From assembly GCA_025809375.1 (NCBI GenBank), contig CP099514.1, positions 310,001 to 374,000 on the forward strand: DNA of 64,000 bases, given 5' to 3'. The DNA comes from Bacillus zhangzhouensis. Lineage in GTDB: Bacteria; Bacillota; Bacilli; Bacillales; Bacillaceae. The notes under the pieces were generated by a model. The model had not been told where the DNA came from. It searched no databases and worked only from the letters and a program-made list of their open reading frames with translations. The position numbers were made by a program, and so were the translations under genes. Shown here piece after piece: positions 8,896 to 20,100 of the stretch (the stretch's first letter is position 1; the number at the start of each line of letters is the position of its first letter).

Positions 8896-9764
8896 TGAGA
8901 ATTAAGAAAAAGAATCAACGATTTCATTGGTTTATGCTGCTGCCAGCTTGTTTGTTTCTTGTTGTTTTTTTACTAGCTCCGCTTGTGATGATGCTCATTC
9001 TCAGTTTTCGTGATGTCGATTCGATGATGAATACATTACAAACGTATAGCTTTTCTCAATATATTCATGTGTTCACAACAGATGCATATGTAAAGGCGAT
9101 TGGTAGTACTGTGTGGGTGGCATTGCAGACAACGGTGATTTGTTTATTGATGGCATACCCCGCAGCATACGTGCTCATCAAGGCACCTAATCCGCGTCTG
9201 CGGGCATTTTTCTATATCTTACTTGTGTCGCCGCTTTTGACAAGTGTTGTGATTCGGACGTTTGCATGGATTGTTCTTCTTTCGCAAAATGGTCTGATCA
9301 ATGGCATGTTACTAGATTTACATGTGATTGAGAAGCCGCTTTCGATGCTGTGGAATATGAATGCTGTCATTATTGCCTATGTCCAAGTCATGCTGCCATT
9401 TGCAGTACTGCCGATCGCAACAAGTTTAACTGATATGGATCGTCACTTAAGACCGGCTTCTATGAGTCTTGGAGCTGGCCGTATTCGAACCTTTTTTCAT
9501 GTCACCTTACCACTGACCATTCCAGGCATGGTGACTGGCGCGATCATAGTTTTCTCACTGGCAGCAGGAAGCTATATCACCCCGCTGTTAGTCGGAGGAC
9601 GGATGCAGCCGCTGCTGCCGCTGTCAATTTATCAGCAGGTGATGCAGGTGTATAATCTGCCTCTTGCTGCAGCTATGTCCTTTACATTATTGGTTTGTGT
9701 CCTTGTGGTGGTCAGTCTATTAAGCTATTTATTGAAGCGTTGGGAGGCGAGGATGCATGCATAA
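8892..9764 (+). CDS. ABC transporter permease (PotB-like)
   Basis: This 290-residue integral membrane protein has six predicted helices (first at about residues 14-34, LLPACLFLVVFLLAPLVMM) and the ATPase-contacting EAA-like loop, here ASMSLGAGRIRTFFHVTLPL. These features match the PotB/HisM-type permease family. Start ATG overlaps the end of the ATPase gene (4 bp) and its own end overlaps the second permease by 8 bp, so the cassette is tightly coupled. Confidence 0.88.
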   Translation: MMRIKKKNQRFHWFMLLPACLFLVVFLLAPLVMMLILSFRDVDSMMNTLQTYSFSQYIHVFTTDAYVKAIGSTVWVALQTTVICLLMAYPAAYVLIKAPNPRLRAFFYILLVSPLLTSVVIRTFAWIVLLSQNGLINGMLLDLHVIEKPLSMLWNMNAVIIAYVQVMLPFAVLPIATSLTDMDRHLRPASMSLGAGRIRTFFHVTLPLTIPGMVTGAIIVFSLAAGSYITPLLVGGRMQPLLPLSIYQQVMQVYNLPLAAAMSFTLLVCVLVVVSLLSYLLKRWEARMHA

Positions 9765-10560
9765 AAATTCAATAGGTGACCGCTTGCTTTCCATCCTGAT
9801 TTGGACTGCTGGGTCATTGGTTTATCTTTTTTTAACCATACCTGTGCTTGTGATCGTCCTATCTGCTTTTAGTCCAAATGCCTTTCCTGAATTTCCACCG
9901 AATTCGTTCTCTGTTCGCTGGTTTCATGAGATCGTGTCAAATCCAGAATGGATGGAATCTCTTCGGATCAGTGTGATTCTGCTATTCATCGTGACGCCTC
10001 TCACGGTTCTTTTAGGGACAATGGCTTCGTATGCTTTAGCCAGGCTTTCCTTTAAGGGAAAGGAGGCTGTTCAAGCTTTCATTTTGTCACCTCTCATGAT
10101 CCCTCAGGTGGTGTTAGGGATTGCTATGCTTTACTTGTTTACGGCTATGGGCTTTACAGGATCTTTGTGGGCGCTCGTCATTGGTCACGTCATCATTGGT
10201 TTTCCCTATGTGGTTCGAACGGTAGGCGTGAGTGTTTCGAATTTAGATCCGAGGCTTGAGCTAGCTTCAATGAATCTTGGCGCAGGACCCATTCGCACGT
10301 TTTTTCGAGTCACATTGCCTTTGATTAAGCCGGGAATCATTGCAGGTGGGGTGTTCTCAGCTGTGACGTCATTTGGGGAAATATCGATCAGTTTGTTCGT
10401 TTCCTCTCCTCAAACCATCACCATTCCCGTCAGGACCTTTAATTATATTGAGCAGACCTTTGATCCAAGTGTCAATGCGATATCTGTCATATTTATTATC
10501 ATTTCTATCATTGCGCTGCTCATTATTGAGAAAACAATTGGTCTGTCTAAGGTGATGTAA
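9757..10560 (+). CDS. ABC transporter permease (PotC-like)
   Basis: This 267-residue membrane protein has six predicted helices and the EAA-like loop ASMNLGAGPIRTFFRVTLPLI. It pairs with the preceding permease to form the channel. Start at 9757 is supported by GGGAGG nine bases upstream. It is the last gene of the hydantoinase/importer operon; an intrinsic terminator follows within 20 bp. Confidence 0.88.
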   Translation: MHKNSIGDRLLSILIWTAGSLVYLFLTIPVLVIVLSAFSPNAFPEFPPNSFSVRWFHEIVSNPEWMESLRISVILLFIVTPLTVLLGTMASYALARLSFKGKEAVQAFILSPLMIPQVVLGIAMLYLFTAMGFTGSLWALVIGHVIIGFPYVVRTVGVSVSNLDPRLELASMNLGAGPIRTFFRVTLPLIKPGIIAGGVFSAVTSFGEISISLFVSSPQTITIPVRTFNYIEQTFDPSVNAISVIFIIISIIALLIIEKTIGLSKVM

Positions 10561-10577
10561 ATATAATGAAGAAACAA

Positions 10578-10611
10578 GGAGTTGTCATTTGAAATGGCAG
10601 CTCTTTTTTTG
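10578..10611 (+). terminator. Intrinsic terminator of the hyu/ABC operon
   Basis: GGAGTTGTCATT pairs with AATGGCAGCTCT (including G-U pairs) to form a stem of about 12 bp with a very short loop, followed by a run of seven T. It lies 17 bp after the last permease stop codon. Confidence 0.8.
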
Positions 10612-10767
10612 TTGTTTTCACAGTAACGAAATCATTTTTTTAGGAAATCTAGTTCTTGAGATTTAGGGATTTGCGGGGAACGAAAGGAGACCTATATCCT
10701 ACATTTTCGGTCATATTTTTAAAATTTAAGGGAAAATATGAAATTTTTGCGGTATTTAGTCGATTAT

Positions 10768-10783
10768 TTTCGGTAGGACGCAA
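10768..10783 (+). promoter_or_regulatory. ComA-box-like palindrome 1
   Basis: TTTCGG-TAGG-ACGCAA differs from the B. subtilis ComA consensus TTGCGG-N4-CCGCAA at two positions. ComA~P activates srfA in B. subtilis through two such boxes. Its centre is 63 bp (six helical turns) upstream of the second box. Confidence 0.6.
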
Positions 10784-10830
10784 CTATTATTAGTTAATTT
10801 CGGTAAATATCGTCAATGATTATGTGGTCC

Positions 10831-10846
10831 CTTCGGTATAACGCAT
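10831..10846 (+). promoter_or_regulatory. ComA-box-like palindrome 2 (weaker)
   Basis: CTTCGG-TATA-ACGCAT keeps the CGG-N4-nCGC core but has four mismatches to the ComA consensus. Its place, about 50 bp upstream of a TATAAA candidate -10, suits a promoter-proximal activator site. Confidence 0.45.
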
Positions 10847-10889
10847 GAATCTTTACACCCATTTTTCGGTGAAAAAAACAATATTTTCA

Positions 10890-10895
10890 TATAAA
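10890..10895 (+). promoter_or_regulatory. Candidate -10 element of the srfA operon
   Basis: TATAAA at 10890-10895 lies about 35 bp before the riboswitch. No good -35 hexamer stands 16-18 bp upstream, as expected if transcription depends on an activator such as ComA. TTTACA at 10852 is too distant to pair with it. The call is tentative. Confidence 0.3.
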
Positions 10896-10929
10896 GTGGA
10901 CGTAAATAGAGAATATCTAAAAGAAAAGA

Positions 10930-11020
10930 AGAAAAAGGCAAATCTATGGAAACATAGAGACGCAAAGCCATGTCCTAAGGTAAATGATTCTTTTTTTGCT
11001 AAGGTCGGCAGGCTACCGAA
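10930..11020 (+). promoter_or_regulatory. Cyclic-di-GMP class I (GEMM) riboswitch aptamer in the srfA leader
   Basis: Hallmarks of the GEMM-I aptamer are present in order: AAAGGCAAATC (from 10934), a stem CTATG/CATAG closed by a GAAA tetraloop (about 10944-10957), the invariant GACGCAAAGCC (10958-10968), CCTAAGG (10974-10980), a variable T-rich loop, then AAGGTCGGCAGG and CTACCGA (11000-11019). The order and spacing match the family closely. It precedes an intrinsic terminator, so the expression platform is transcriptional. To my knowledge a GEMM element is also found before the lichenysin operon of B. licheniformis; I cannot verify that here. Confidence 0.88.
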
Positions 11021-11027
11021 TGAAAAT

Positions 11028-11068
11028 GGGAGTCCCTCCGTTTTATTCGGGGTGGGCTCCTTTTCTGT
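11028..11068 (+). terminator. Riboswitch-controlled intrinsic terminator before srfAA
   Basis: GGGAGTCCCTCCG (11028-11040) pairs with CGGGGTGGGCTCC (11048-11060) to form a stem of 11-12 bp with one mismatch and G-U pairs, followed by TTTTCTGT. CCGAAT (11016-11021), the 3' edge of the aptamer, is complementary to ATTCGG (11045-11050) in the terminator's loop and 3' arm, giving a candidate antiterminator. Ligand binding would therefore favour termination (inference). Confidence 0.75.
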
Positions 11069-11150
11069 AATGAAATAGACTTGGTTCTTTTGATATAGAG
11101 GGTGCAGGGTGATATTGGTGGAGAAAACATAGAAGAGGCGGAGGATGAGA

Positions 11151-14100
11151 ATGGATACAGTTTATTACCCCTTAACACATGCGCAAAAGCGAGTATTCTA
11201 CACGGAAAGATTTTATCCAGATACAAGCATTTCCAATTTAGGTGGATTTGCCAGGTTAAAATCAGTATCAGGTCTCGATCCTTCTTTGGTCGTCGATGTG
11301 CTTCAAGCGTATATTCGACAAACTGACTCTCTTCGGTTGAGGCTTGTGTATCGAGATGAACAGGAGGAGCCTGTTCAATATATCAAATCATATGAAAAAC
11401 AGCCGATTCGCATGGAGAAGGGCTGGAGTGAAGAGGAAGTAAGGGCTTGGGCAAACGAGCAAATTCGTGAACCGATGCCATTGATTGACAGCCCCTTGAT
11501 TGAATTTACGGTGTTTCAAATCAGTGAACAAGAGTGCTGGCTGTTCTGTAAAGCGCATCATATTGTGGCGGATGGCATTTCCATCATTTTAATGGGAAAT
11601 CGCATTATTGATTTATATCATGACATGCTTCAAGGAGTAGACATCTCGACAGTTGAGGAGATTTCCTTCGTTGACCACATCATGAGTGAGCAGACCTATG
11701 AATCTTCTAAACGTTTTCAAAAAGACCAAGCCTTTTGGAATGAGCAATTTGCTCATATTCCAGAGTTCGCATCTTTAAAACCGCATAAGAGATACGAGAT
11801 GAGTTTACATGCGGAGCGATTTTCAGGGGATGTTCCAGATTCTTTGAAGGAGAAGCTTCGTGTCTTTTGTGAAGAACAGAAAGTCAGTATGTTTTCAATG
11901 TTTATGTCCACAGTCTATATTTACTTACATCGTTTTAGCGGTATGGAGGATGTCGTTCTTGGAACCTTTTTGGGCAACCGGACGAATGCCAAAGAAAAAA
12001 AGATGATTGGGATGTTTGTTTCCACGATTCCAATGCGTGCATCTGTTCAAGGGTCGCAATCGTTTCTTGATTTTGTCAAGCAGGTCATGGCGGATCAAAT
12101 GAAAATCTTGCGTCACCAAAAATATCCTTACAACCTGCTCATGAATGATTTGCGGGAAAGAGAAGGGTTTACAGGACGCCTTTTTGATATTTCTTTAGAA
12201 TATCAGGTCATGCAGTGGCAGAAAAAAGAGAACCTGTCGTTCATTACTGAACCGATTTTTAGCGGGAGCGGAATGAATGATATTTCAATACATGTGAAAG
12301 ACCGCTGGGATACTGATACATTGACCATTGATTTGGACTACCGTACAGATGTATTCACAGAAGAAGAAATGAGTAAGATGTTTAATCGATTCTTGATATT
12401 ACTAGAAGCGGCGGTCTCTCAGCCTGATCAGCTGATTGGGAAACTGCCTTTGCTATCAGCAGTTGAACAAAAGGAGCTGCTGCAATTATCTGAGGGAGAA
12501 TTGTTTGAAAGGCCAGCAGCAAAACCGGTTCATCATATGTTTGATGAGACAGCCAACAAATATGCAGATCGGACAGCCGTTGTAGCAGGAAATGGAACAA
12601 TGTCTTATGGAGAGCTGCAACAACAGGCAGAAAAGCTGGCACGTTTTTTACAAATGAAAGGTATCTCACGTGATGTGCCTGTTGCTGTTTTGATGGATCG
12701 GAAGACAGATGTCATGGTAGCGGTCTTCGGCATATTAAAGGCTGGCGGGGCATATGTACCAATTGATCCGGCATTACCTGAGGAGCGCATTCAATTTATT
12801 GTGGAGGATTCAGGTGCTTCTATTGTATTAACAGAGGAATCATTCATTCAAAAGTACCCAGCCCTCTCGGAAAAAATGCTCATGCAGCAGCAAATATTAT
12901 TAGATGATGGACGGCTGCCTGAGCTTGTAGATCAGACGGCGCCGGAGGATTTAGCCTACATGATTTATACATCGGGTACGACTGGAAAGCCGAAGGGCGT
13001 CATGATTGAGCATCTTCAGCTTCATCATTTGGTCCATGCATTGCATCATGAGATTTATCAAGGGGCGAATAAGCTTCAAATGGCCCTTCTTGCCCCATTC
13101 CATTTCGATGCATCGGTGAAACAAATCTTTGCTGCCCTTTTATTTGGACATACGCTTCATATCATCCCGCGAGAAACGGCGAGAAATGGCGTACAGCTAG
13201 CGGATTATTACAGAAGACATCAAATTGAAGCGGCAGATGGAACACCGGCGCATGTGCAGCTTTTACTTGCTGCGGATTTGGACGGGCTGTCATTGACGCA
13301 CATGTTGATTGGAGGAGAAGCGCTGCCTGTGAAAGCAGCACGTTCACTCATCGAAGCGGTTCGTATGAGTCAGCCTGATTTTACTCTGTGGAATGTGTAT
13401 GGTCCAACTGAGACGTGTGTGGATGCGGCGGTTCATCGTCTGAATCTCAGTGAGCTGAGCGACTCAACGGAACAGCGCTATGTTTCGATTGGAAAACCGC
13501 TTGGTCATCATCGTATTTATATTTTAAATGAATATGATCAATTACAGGTGCATGGGGCTGCCGGAGAACTGTGCATTGCCGGTATAGGTGTTGGGCGAGG
13601 CTATGTAAATCAGCCTGAATTGACGGAGAAGGTATTCACAGCTGATCCGTTTTCTCCGCATGAGCGGATGTATCGCACGGGGGATCTAGCCAGATGGCTT
13701 TCGGATGGCACGATTGATTATCTCGGCAGAATGGACGATCAAGTGAAAATAAGGGGTTACCGCATAGAAACAGGCGAGATTGAAGCGGTGATGGAGCAGG
13801 TAGATGGAGTTGATAAGGCTGTCGTGCTAGTAGTTGATGAAGCGGATGGAGAAAAGGCGTTAAGTGCTTACTATCAAGCTCGTCAAAAAGGTGTGTCTGT
13901 TGACAAGCTGCAAGCGGCTATTAAACATCAGCTTCCAGCTTACATGATGCCGCTTTATTTCAAAGAGCTCGATGCTTTTCCACTCACAGTCAGTGGCAAA
14001 GTCGACCGTCGTGCACTTGCAGCCTTAAAAGGTGATAGAGCAGTTCTTGCTGTTTATACGGCACCTAGAAACGATATAGAAACGAAGCTTGTTCATTTGT

Positions 14101-17100
14101 GGGAAGACATTCTTGATCAAGAGAAGATCGGTGTCTATGATTCTTTCTTCGATCGAGGCGGGCATTCGCTCAAAGCGATGACCGTACTTACACAGGTTCA
14201 GCGAGACTTTCAAGTGGAGGTGCCGTTTTCCGTTTTATTTGAACAGCAGACAATTGCTGCTCTGGCTGCTTATATTGCGCAAGCAGAAAGGTCTTCTGAA
14301 ACGGTGATACCAAAAGCGCCGGCTGCAGATCATTATCCATTGTCGCCTCCACAGCAGCGCGTCTATATGGTGAGTCAATTGGAGCAAAGCACTGCATATC
14401 ATATGCCTGCTGTTGTGAGATTAAAAGGAACTCTGCAGCTTGAGAAGCTGACGGAAGCCTTTGAAAGACTGATTTCACGTCATGATATGCTGCGTACTTC
14501 TTTTCATACGATAAAAGGTGTTCCTCGTCAGCGGATCGCTTCATCCGTGTCCTTTCAAATAGAACAGCTGACAGGCGGTACGATGGAAGAAAACATGCAG
14601 CAATTTGTCAGACCTTTTGATCTTGAGTGTGCGCCACTTCTTCGAATTGGTTTGAAGTCATTGCATGATCAGGAGCATTTGCTCTTTTTCGATATGCATC
14701 ATCTGATTTCAGATGGTCTTTCGATCGATTTGATGCTGCGTGAGCTGTCAGATGCTTACGAGGGATCGGTTAGAGCACCATTGAAGCTTCAATATCAAGA
14801 TTATGCTGTTTGGCAACAGCACCAAGGCTTTCAAAAAGAAGAGGCATTCTGGCTGCAAGAATTTTCGGGTGATATTCCTGCTTTACAGCTGCTGACCGAT
14901 TATCAGCGTCCAGCTGTTCAGTCCTTCGTAGGTGATCGTGTCATCAAAGAAATAGATGAAGTGTTAATGAATCAATTACAGGAGCTTGCAGCAAACCATC
15001 ACACGACACTGTATACAGTTTTGCTATCTGCTTATTATACATTGCTTGCGAAATATACGGGGCAAAAGGAATTCGTGGTCGGAACACCGGCGGCAGGGCG
15101 TGTGCATACAGATTTGAATGACATGATCGGTATGTTTGTCCAGACACTTGCTTTGCGGTCAGAGGTAGATCCGAATGGAACCATGTCTCAGTTGATTGAG
15201 CAAGTAAAAGAAAAGACGATGCAGGCATTTGAGCACCAGCAATATCCATTTGAACGACTGCTTGAAAAGTTGAATGTGCCAAGAGATTTTAGCCGTCATC
15301 CATTGTTTGATACCGTCTTTACACTCGCGCCGGATCATGGAGCAGCCCGGCATATTGGAGACATGCTGGTCGAGGTTGAAGAAACCAATTTCTATATTGC
15401 GAAATTTGATTTAACACTGCAAGCGATGGAGTCAGATCAAGGTTTATCCTTTGTACTTGATTACAGTACGGCGCTATTTAAGCGAAGTACAGCAGAGCAG
15501 ATGCTTAAACATTATGTTTATCTGCTGGAGCAGATGGTTCAAATGCCGCAGGAAGCTATTCAATCCTATCGATTACTGTCTGAACAAGAAGCAGAAGCTC
15601 AGCTAAATATGTGGAATCCGTTACCTGCGCCTTATCCAGCAGAAGATACCATTGTGACACAGTTTGAAGCACAGGTGCAGCAGTATGGTCATCAGCCTGC
15701 ATTGCAATGTAAAGATGTGGTTCTTTCTTATCAAGAGCTGAATGATCGAGTGAATCAGCTGGCTCATTATTTGCGTGAAAATGGTTTTGAAAAAGGGATG
15801 AAAACGGCCTTATTCTTTGAACGATCCAATGAAATGGTGCTCTCTGTTTTGGCTGTGCTTAAGGCGGGTGGTGTCTATGTACCAATTGATCCCGATTTCC
15901 CTGATGAGCGAGTAAAGCACTTTTTAACAGATAGCGGTGCACAATTCTTACTGACACATCAAGTGCTGCGCCATCGCCCGGTGCTTACTGCATTTGAGGG
16001 AACCATCATAGAAACAGAAGATCAAGCGATTGCTCAGCAGTCAGACAGCCCTATAGATGCTCATATTTTATCTGAGGACTTGGCGAATTTGACCTATACA
16101 TCTGGTACAACCGGTAAGCCTAAAGGAAATATGGTGACACACCGGAACATTTTGAGAACGGTGAAGCAATCGAATTATCTCACCATTCATCATGAAGACA
16201 CGGTGATGAGCCTCTCAAACTATGTATTTGATGCCTTTATGTTTGATGTGTTTGGTGCTTTATTAAACGGAGCAAAACTCATTGTTCTGCCAAAGGATCA
16301 TATTTTAAACATGAATGAGCTTTCTGGAGCGATTGAGAAGGAAAAAGTCAGTATTTTAATGATCACGACAGCTCTTTTTCACTTACTCATCGATATGAAA
16401 AAAGACAGCCTGAAGAACGTAAGAAAAGTGCTGTTTGGCGGAGAACGTGCTTCTGTGCCTCATGTGGTGACTGCACTTGAGACAGTGGGGAAAGACAAGC
16501 TTGTTCATATGTACGGACCTTCTGAGAGCACAATTTTCACCACATATTATCCTGTGAATCACATTGACAAGCAGGCGTTGTCCATCCCAATTGGAAAGCC
16601 AGTGAGTCAAACGGCTGTTTATATTGTAGATGAGTTTGGACATGTCCAGCCGCCGGGCGTAGCGGGAGAGCTATGTGTCGCTGGTGATGGACTTGTGAAA
16701 GGATATTATAATCAGCCAGAACTAACAAGCGAAAAGTTTGTCAAAAATCCTTTCCGCCCTGGAGAGACCATGTATAAAACGGGCGATCTTGCACGCTGGC
16801 TGTCAAATGGAGATATTGAATTCATTGGACGGATCGATCATCAAGTGAAGATTCGCGGACAGCGTATCGAGCTTGGGGAAATTGAACATCAGCTGCTGCG
16901 GCATCCTCAGGTGAAGGAAGCTGTCGTAATTGCTGCTCCGAATGACACGTTATGTGCTTATTTCACAGCAGAAGGATCTGTGTCATTAACTGATTTGCGC
17001 GAGCAAGCAGGGCGTGAACTGCCTGCGTATATGATGCCGGCATTTTTCATGCAATTAGATAAGCTTCCTTTGACGAATAACGGCAAGGTCGACAGGCGGG

Positions 17101-20100
17101 CGCTGCCGGCACCTGATCTCAGTGTGCAGGGGGCAAATGAATACACCTCTCCTCAAACAGAAACAGAGCGTCTGCTGGCGAAAATTTGGGAGGAAGTTCT
17201 TGAAGTGCCGCGAATCGGCAGGCACGATCATTTCTTTGAATGCGGGGGCCATTCGCTGCGCGGCATGAAAATGCTGAACAGGCTGTATGAAGAGATGCAG
17301 GTGGAGCTCACTTTGAAGTCTTTATTTGAAGCCCCAACATTAGAGGCCTTTGCCCTTGCGGTTGATCAAGCGGATCAAACGGAGATCAAGCGAGTGGAAA
17401 TCGCCAAAGAGGCAGCCTATTATCCAGTGACATCTGCTCAGAAAAGACTGTTTGTTTTGGAGAAAATGACCGATGCGGAGCAAAGCTATCATATGCCGGC
17501 AGCCTTAAAGCTAGAAGGCGTCTTTGATGAAAAACAATTTGAAAAGGCTATTGATCAGCTAGTTCAACGTCATGAAGCTTTCCGAACGAGCTTTGGATTT
17601 GTTCAGAATGAACCTGTTCAACGGATTGAAACAAATGTCTCAATAGACATTGAAAAAATTGAACAGAACGGCCGAGACATACAGGAATTGATGAATGACT
17701 TCATCAGGCCATTTGATGTAGAAAAAGCGCCTTTACTCAGAATAGGTCTCGTTTCCGTCTCTGTAAATGTCCATTATTTACTGATTGATATGCATCATAT
17801 CATTTCAGATGGTGCGTCTGTTGGCATTTTAATTGAGGAGCTTTCAGCCCTGTATCGAGGAGACAAACTAGAGGAATTGCCTGTTCAATATAAGGATTAT
17901 GCAGTTTGGACAAAAAGTGAGGCATCTGCTGCGAAAAAAGTAGCTGAAGAGGCATTCTGGCTGGATCAATTACAAGGGGAGCTGCCTGTACTGGCACTGC
18001 CGGAAGACCTGCCAAGGCCAAAAGTGCAAACATTCGCAGGAGATCGTGTCTCATTTACGATCGAAGGTTCGCTTAAAGCGAAATTGGACGAACTCGTTAG
18101 AGCGCTCAACAGTACGACCTATACAGTCCTGCTTGCCGGCTACAGTATTCTTTTAAGCAAGCTTTCAAGACAAGAGGATATCATCATTGGTTCTCCGGTT
18201 GTGGGCAGAACCCATCCAGATATTCAATCAGTGATCGGCATGTTTGTGAACATGCTGGCACTTAGAACTAGACCAGCAGGACATCAGACAGCTGCTGAAT
18301 TTGCGTCAAATGTTCATCAGCTTGTGTTAGAGGCAAACGAGCATCAACTGTACCCATTTGAAGAATTGGTAGATCAGGTACAAACGGTTCGCGACACGAG
18401 CCGTCATCCAATTTTTGACGTGGTATTCTCAATGGAAAATGCGGATATTCATGATTTATCAATGGAGGGGCTTCACATTGTTCCACAGCCATTCGAGGAG
18501 AATATCGCCAAATTTGATTTGACCTTAACCGGAAACGAATCCGCAGATCAAATTGAGCTCGTGTTTGATTTTAATTGTTCTATCTTTCAAAAGACGTCAA
18601 TTGAAAAGTGGAAAGAATATTTCCTTCATTTGCTGGAACAAATGGTTTCAGCGCCAGATCAATCGTTAGATCAAATGCAATTATTGTCACCGCAGCAGCA
18701 GCAAAATCAGCTGAACGAATGGTCAGGACCTGCCTTAGACGTCCCGTCAGATCAAACCGTTCATGCCCTGATTGACTCTAAGGCACATGAAGCACCGCAC
18801 CAAAAAGCGGCGACCTTCTGCGGAACGAGCTGGACGTATAAAGAGCTGAACCATCGGGCGAATGTAGTCGCTTCAAGACTTGTCTCAAGCGGTATAAAAC
18901 CAGGAGACCGCGCCGGTATTCTCACCCGCCCATCCCTTCACATGACAGCCGCTGTCCTTGGTGTTCTCAAGGCAGGTGCGGCATTCGTTCCAATTGATGC
19001 GGATTATCCAGCGCAGCGTATTGCATACATGCTGGAAGACTGCGGGGCAGAAGTGCTTCTGATTCAAAAAGGATTGTCTGCACCACCTTCATTCACAGGT
19101 CATGTCCTGTTCATAGAAGATGCGGTAGAAGGAGAAGCGCACGAGATCCAGGTTCATATCAAACCAACAGATCTCGCCTACATGATTTACACATCTGGAA
19201 CGACAGGACAGCCGAAGGGTGTCATGGTTGAGCACCAGTCCCTTGTGAACCTTGCATTCTGGCACAATGATTCGTTCCAAGTGACGCACAAGGATCGAAC
19301 TGCGAAATATGCCGGCTTTGGCTTTGATGCTTCCATTTGGGAGATGTTCCCAACATGGATTGCCGGCGCAGAGCTGCACATTATCGACGAAGCGATTCGT
19401 CTTGATATGATCAAACTCAATGCGTATTTCAATGAAGAAGGCATTACCATTGCCTTCCTGCCAACGCAGCTATGCGAGCAGTTTATGTCAATGGACAACC
19501 ATTCTTTACGCTATTTACTAACAGGCGGAGATAAGCTGAAACAGGTGAAGCCAGTTCCATATAAACTCGTCAATAACTACGGTCCAACTGAAAATACAGT
19601 CGTAGCGACAAGCGGAGTTATCAATCCAGAACAAAGCACGATTCCGATTGGAACAGCCATCGCCAATACACGCTTCTACATCATGGGTTCGTTATATGAC
19701 CTGTCGCCGCCAGGCGTACCGGGTGAGCTTGTGATTGCAGGAAAAGGACTGGCAAGAGGCTACTGGAATCTTCCAGAGGAAACAGACAAACGATTTGTCC
19801 CAGATCCATTTTATCCAGGCGAGCGCATGTACCGCACAGGGGATTTAGTGAAATGGACAGAGAATGGTGAGCTGATCTATCTTGGCAGAATAGACCATCA
19901 GGTCAACATCCGCGGCTTCCGTATTGAGCTGTCAGAAATTGAAGCCCAGCTCCTGACGCTGGATTCGGTGAAAGAAGCCGTCGTGACAACGGTCAAAGAT
20001 GCGGGTGATCAGGATGCCCTTGCCGCTTATGTGATCACGGAGGAGAACGATACAGATACAGGGGACTTAAAAGAAAGACTAAAACACACGCTGCCTGAAT

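Larger units (their letters stand above)
10671..10869 (+). repeat. Array of seven same-strand TTKCGG(T) elements upstream of srfAA
   Basis: TTGCGG or TTTCGG-like hexamers start at 10671, 10705, 10747, 10768, 10798, 10831 (CTTCGG) and 10864. The gaps are 34, 42, 21, 30, 33 and 33 bp, all near multiples of a DNA turn, so most would sit on one face of the helix. Six of the seven continue as CGGT. They resemble the 5' half (TTGCGG) of the ComA palindrome. The region has no gene. Confidence 0.6.

Noticed and set aside
10845..11078. 77-codon frame in the srfA leader
   Set aside because: It spans the riboswitch and terminator; the conserved RNA structure explains the sequence better, and the start has no Shine-Dalgarno.
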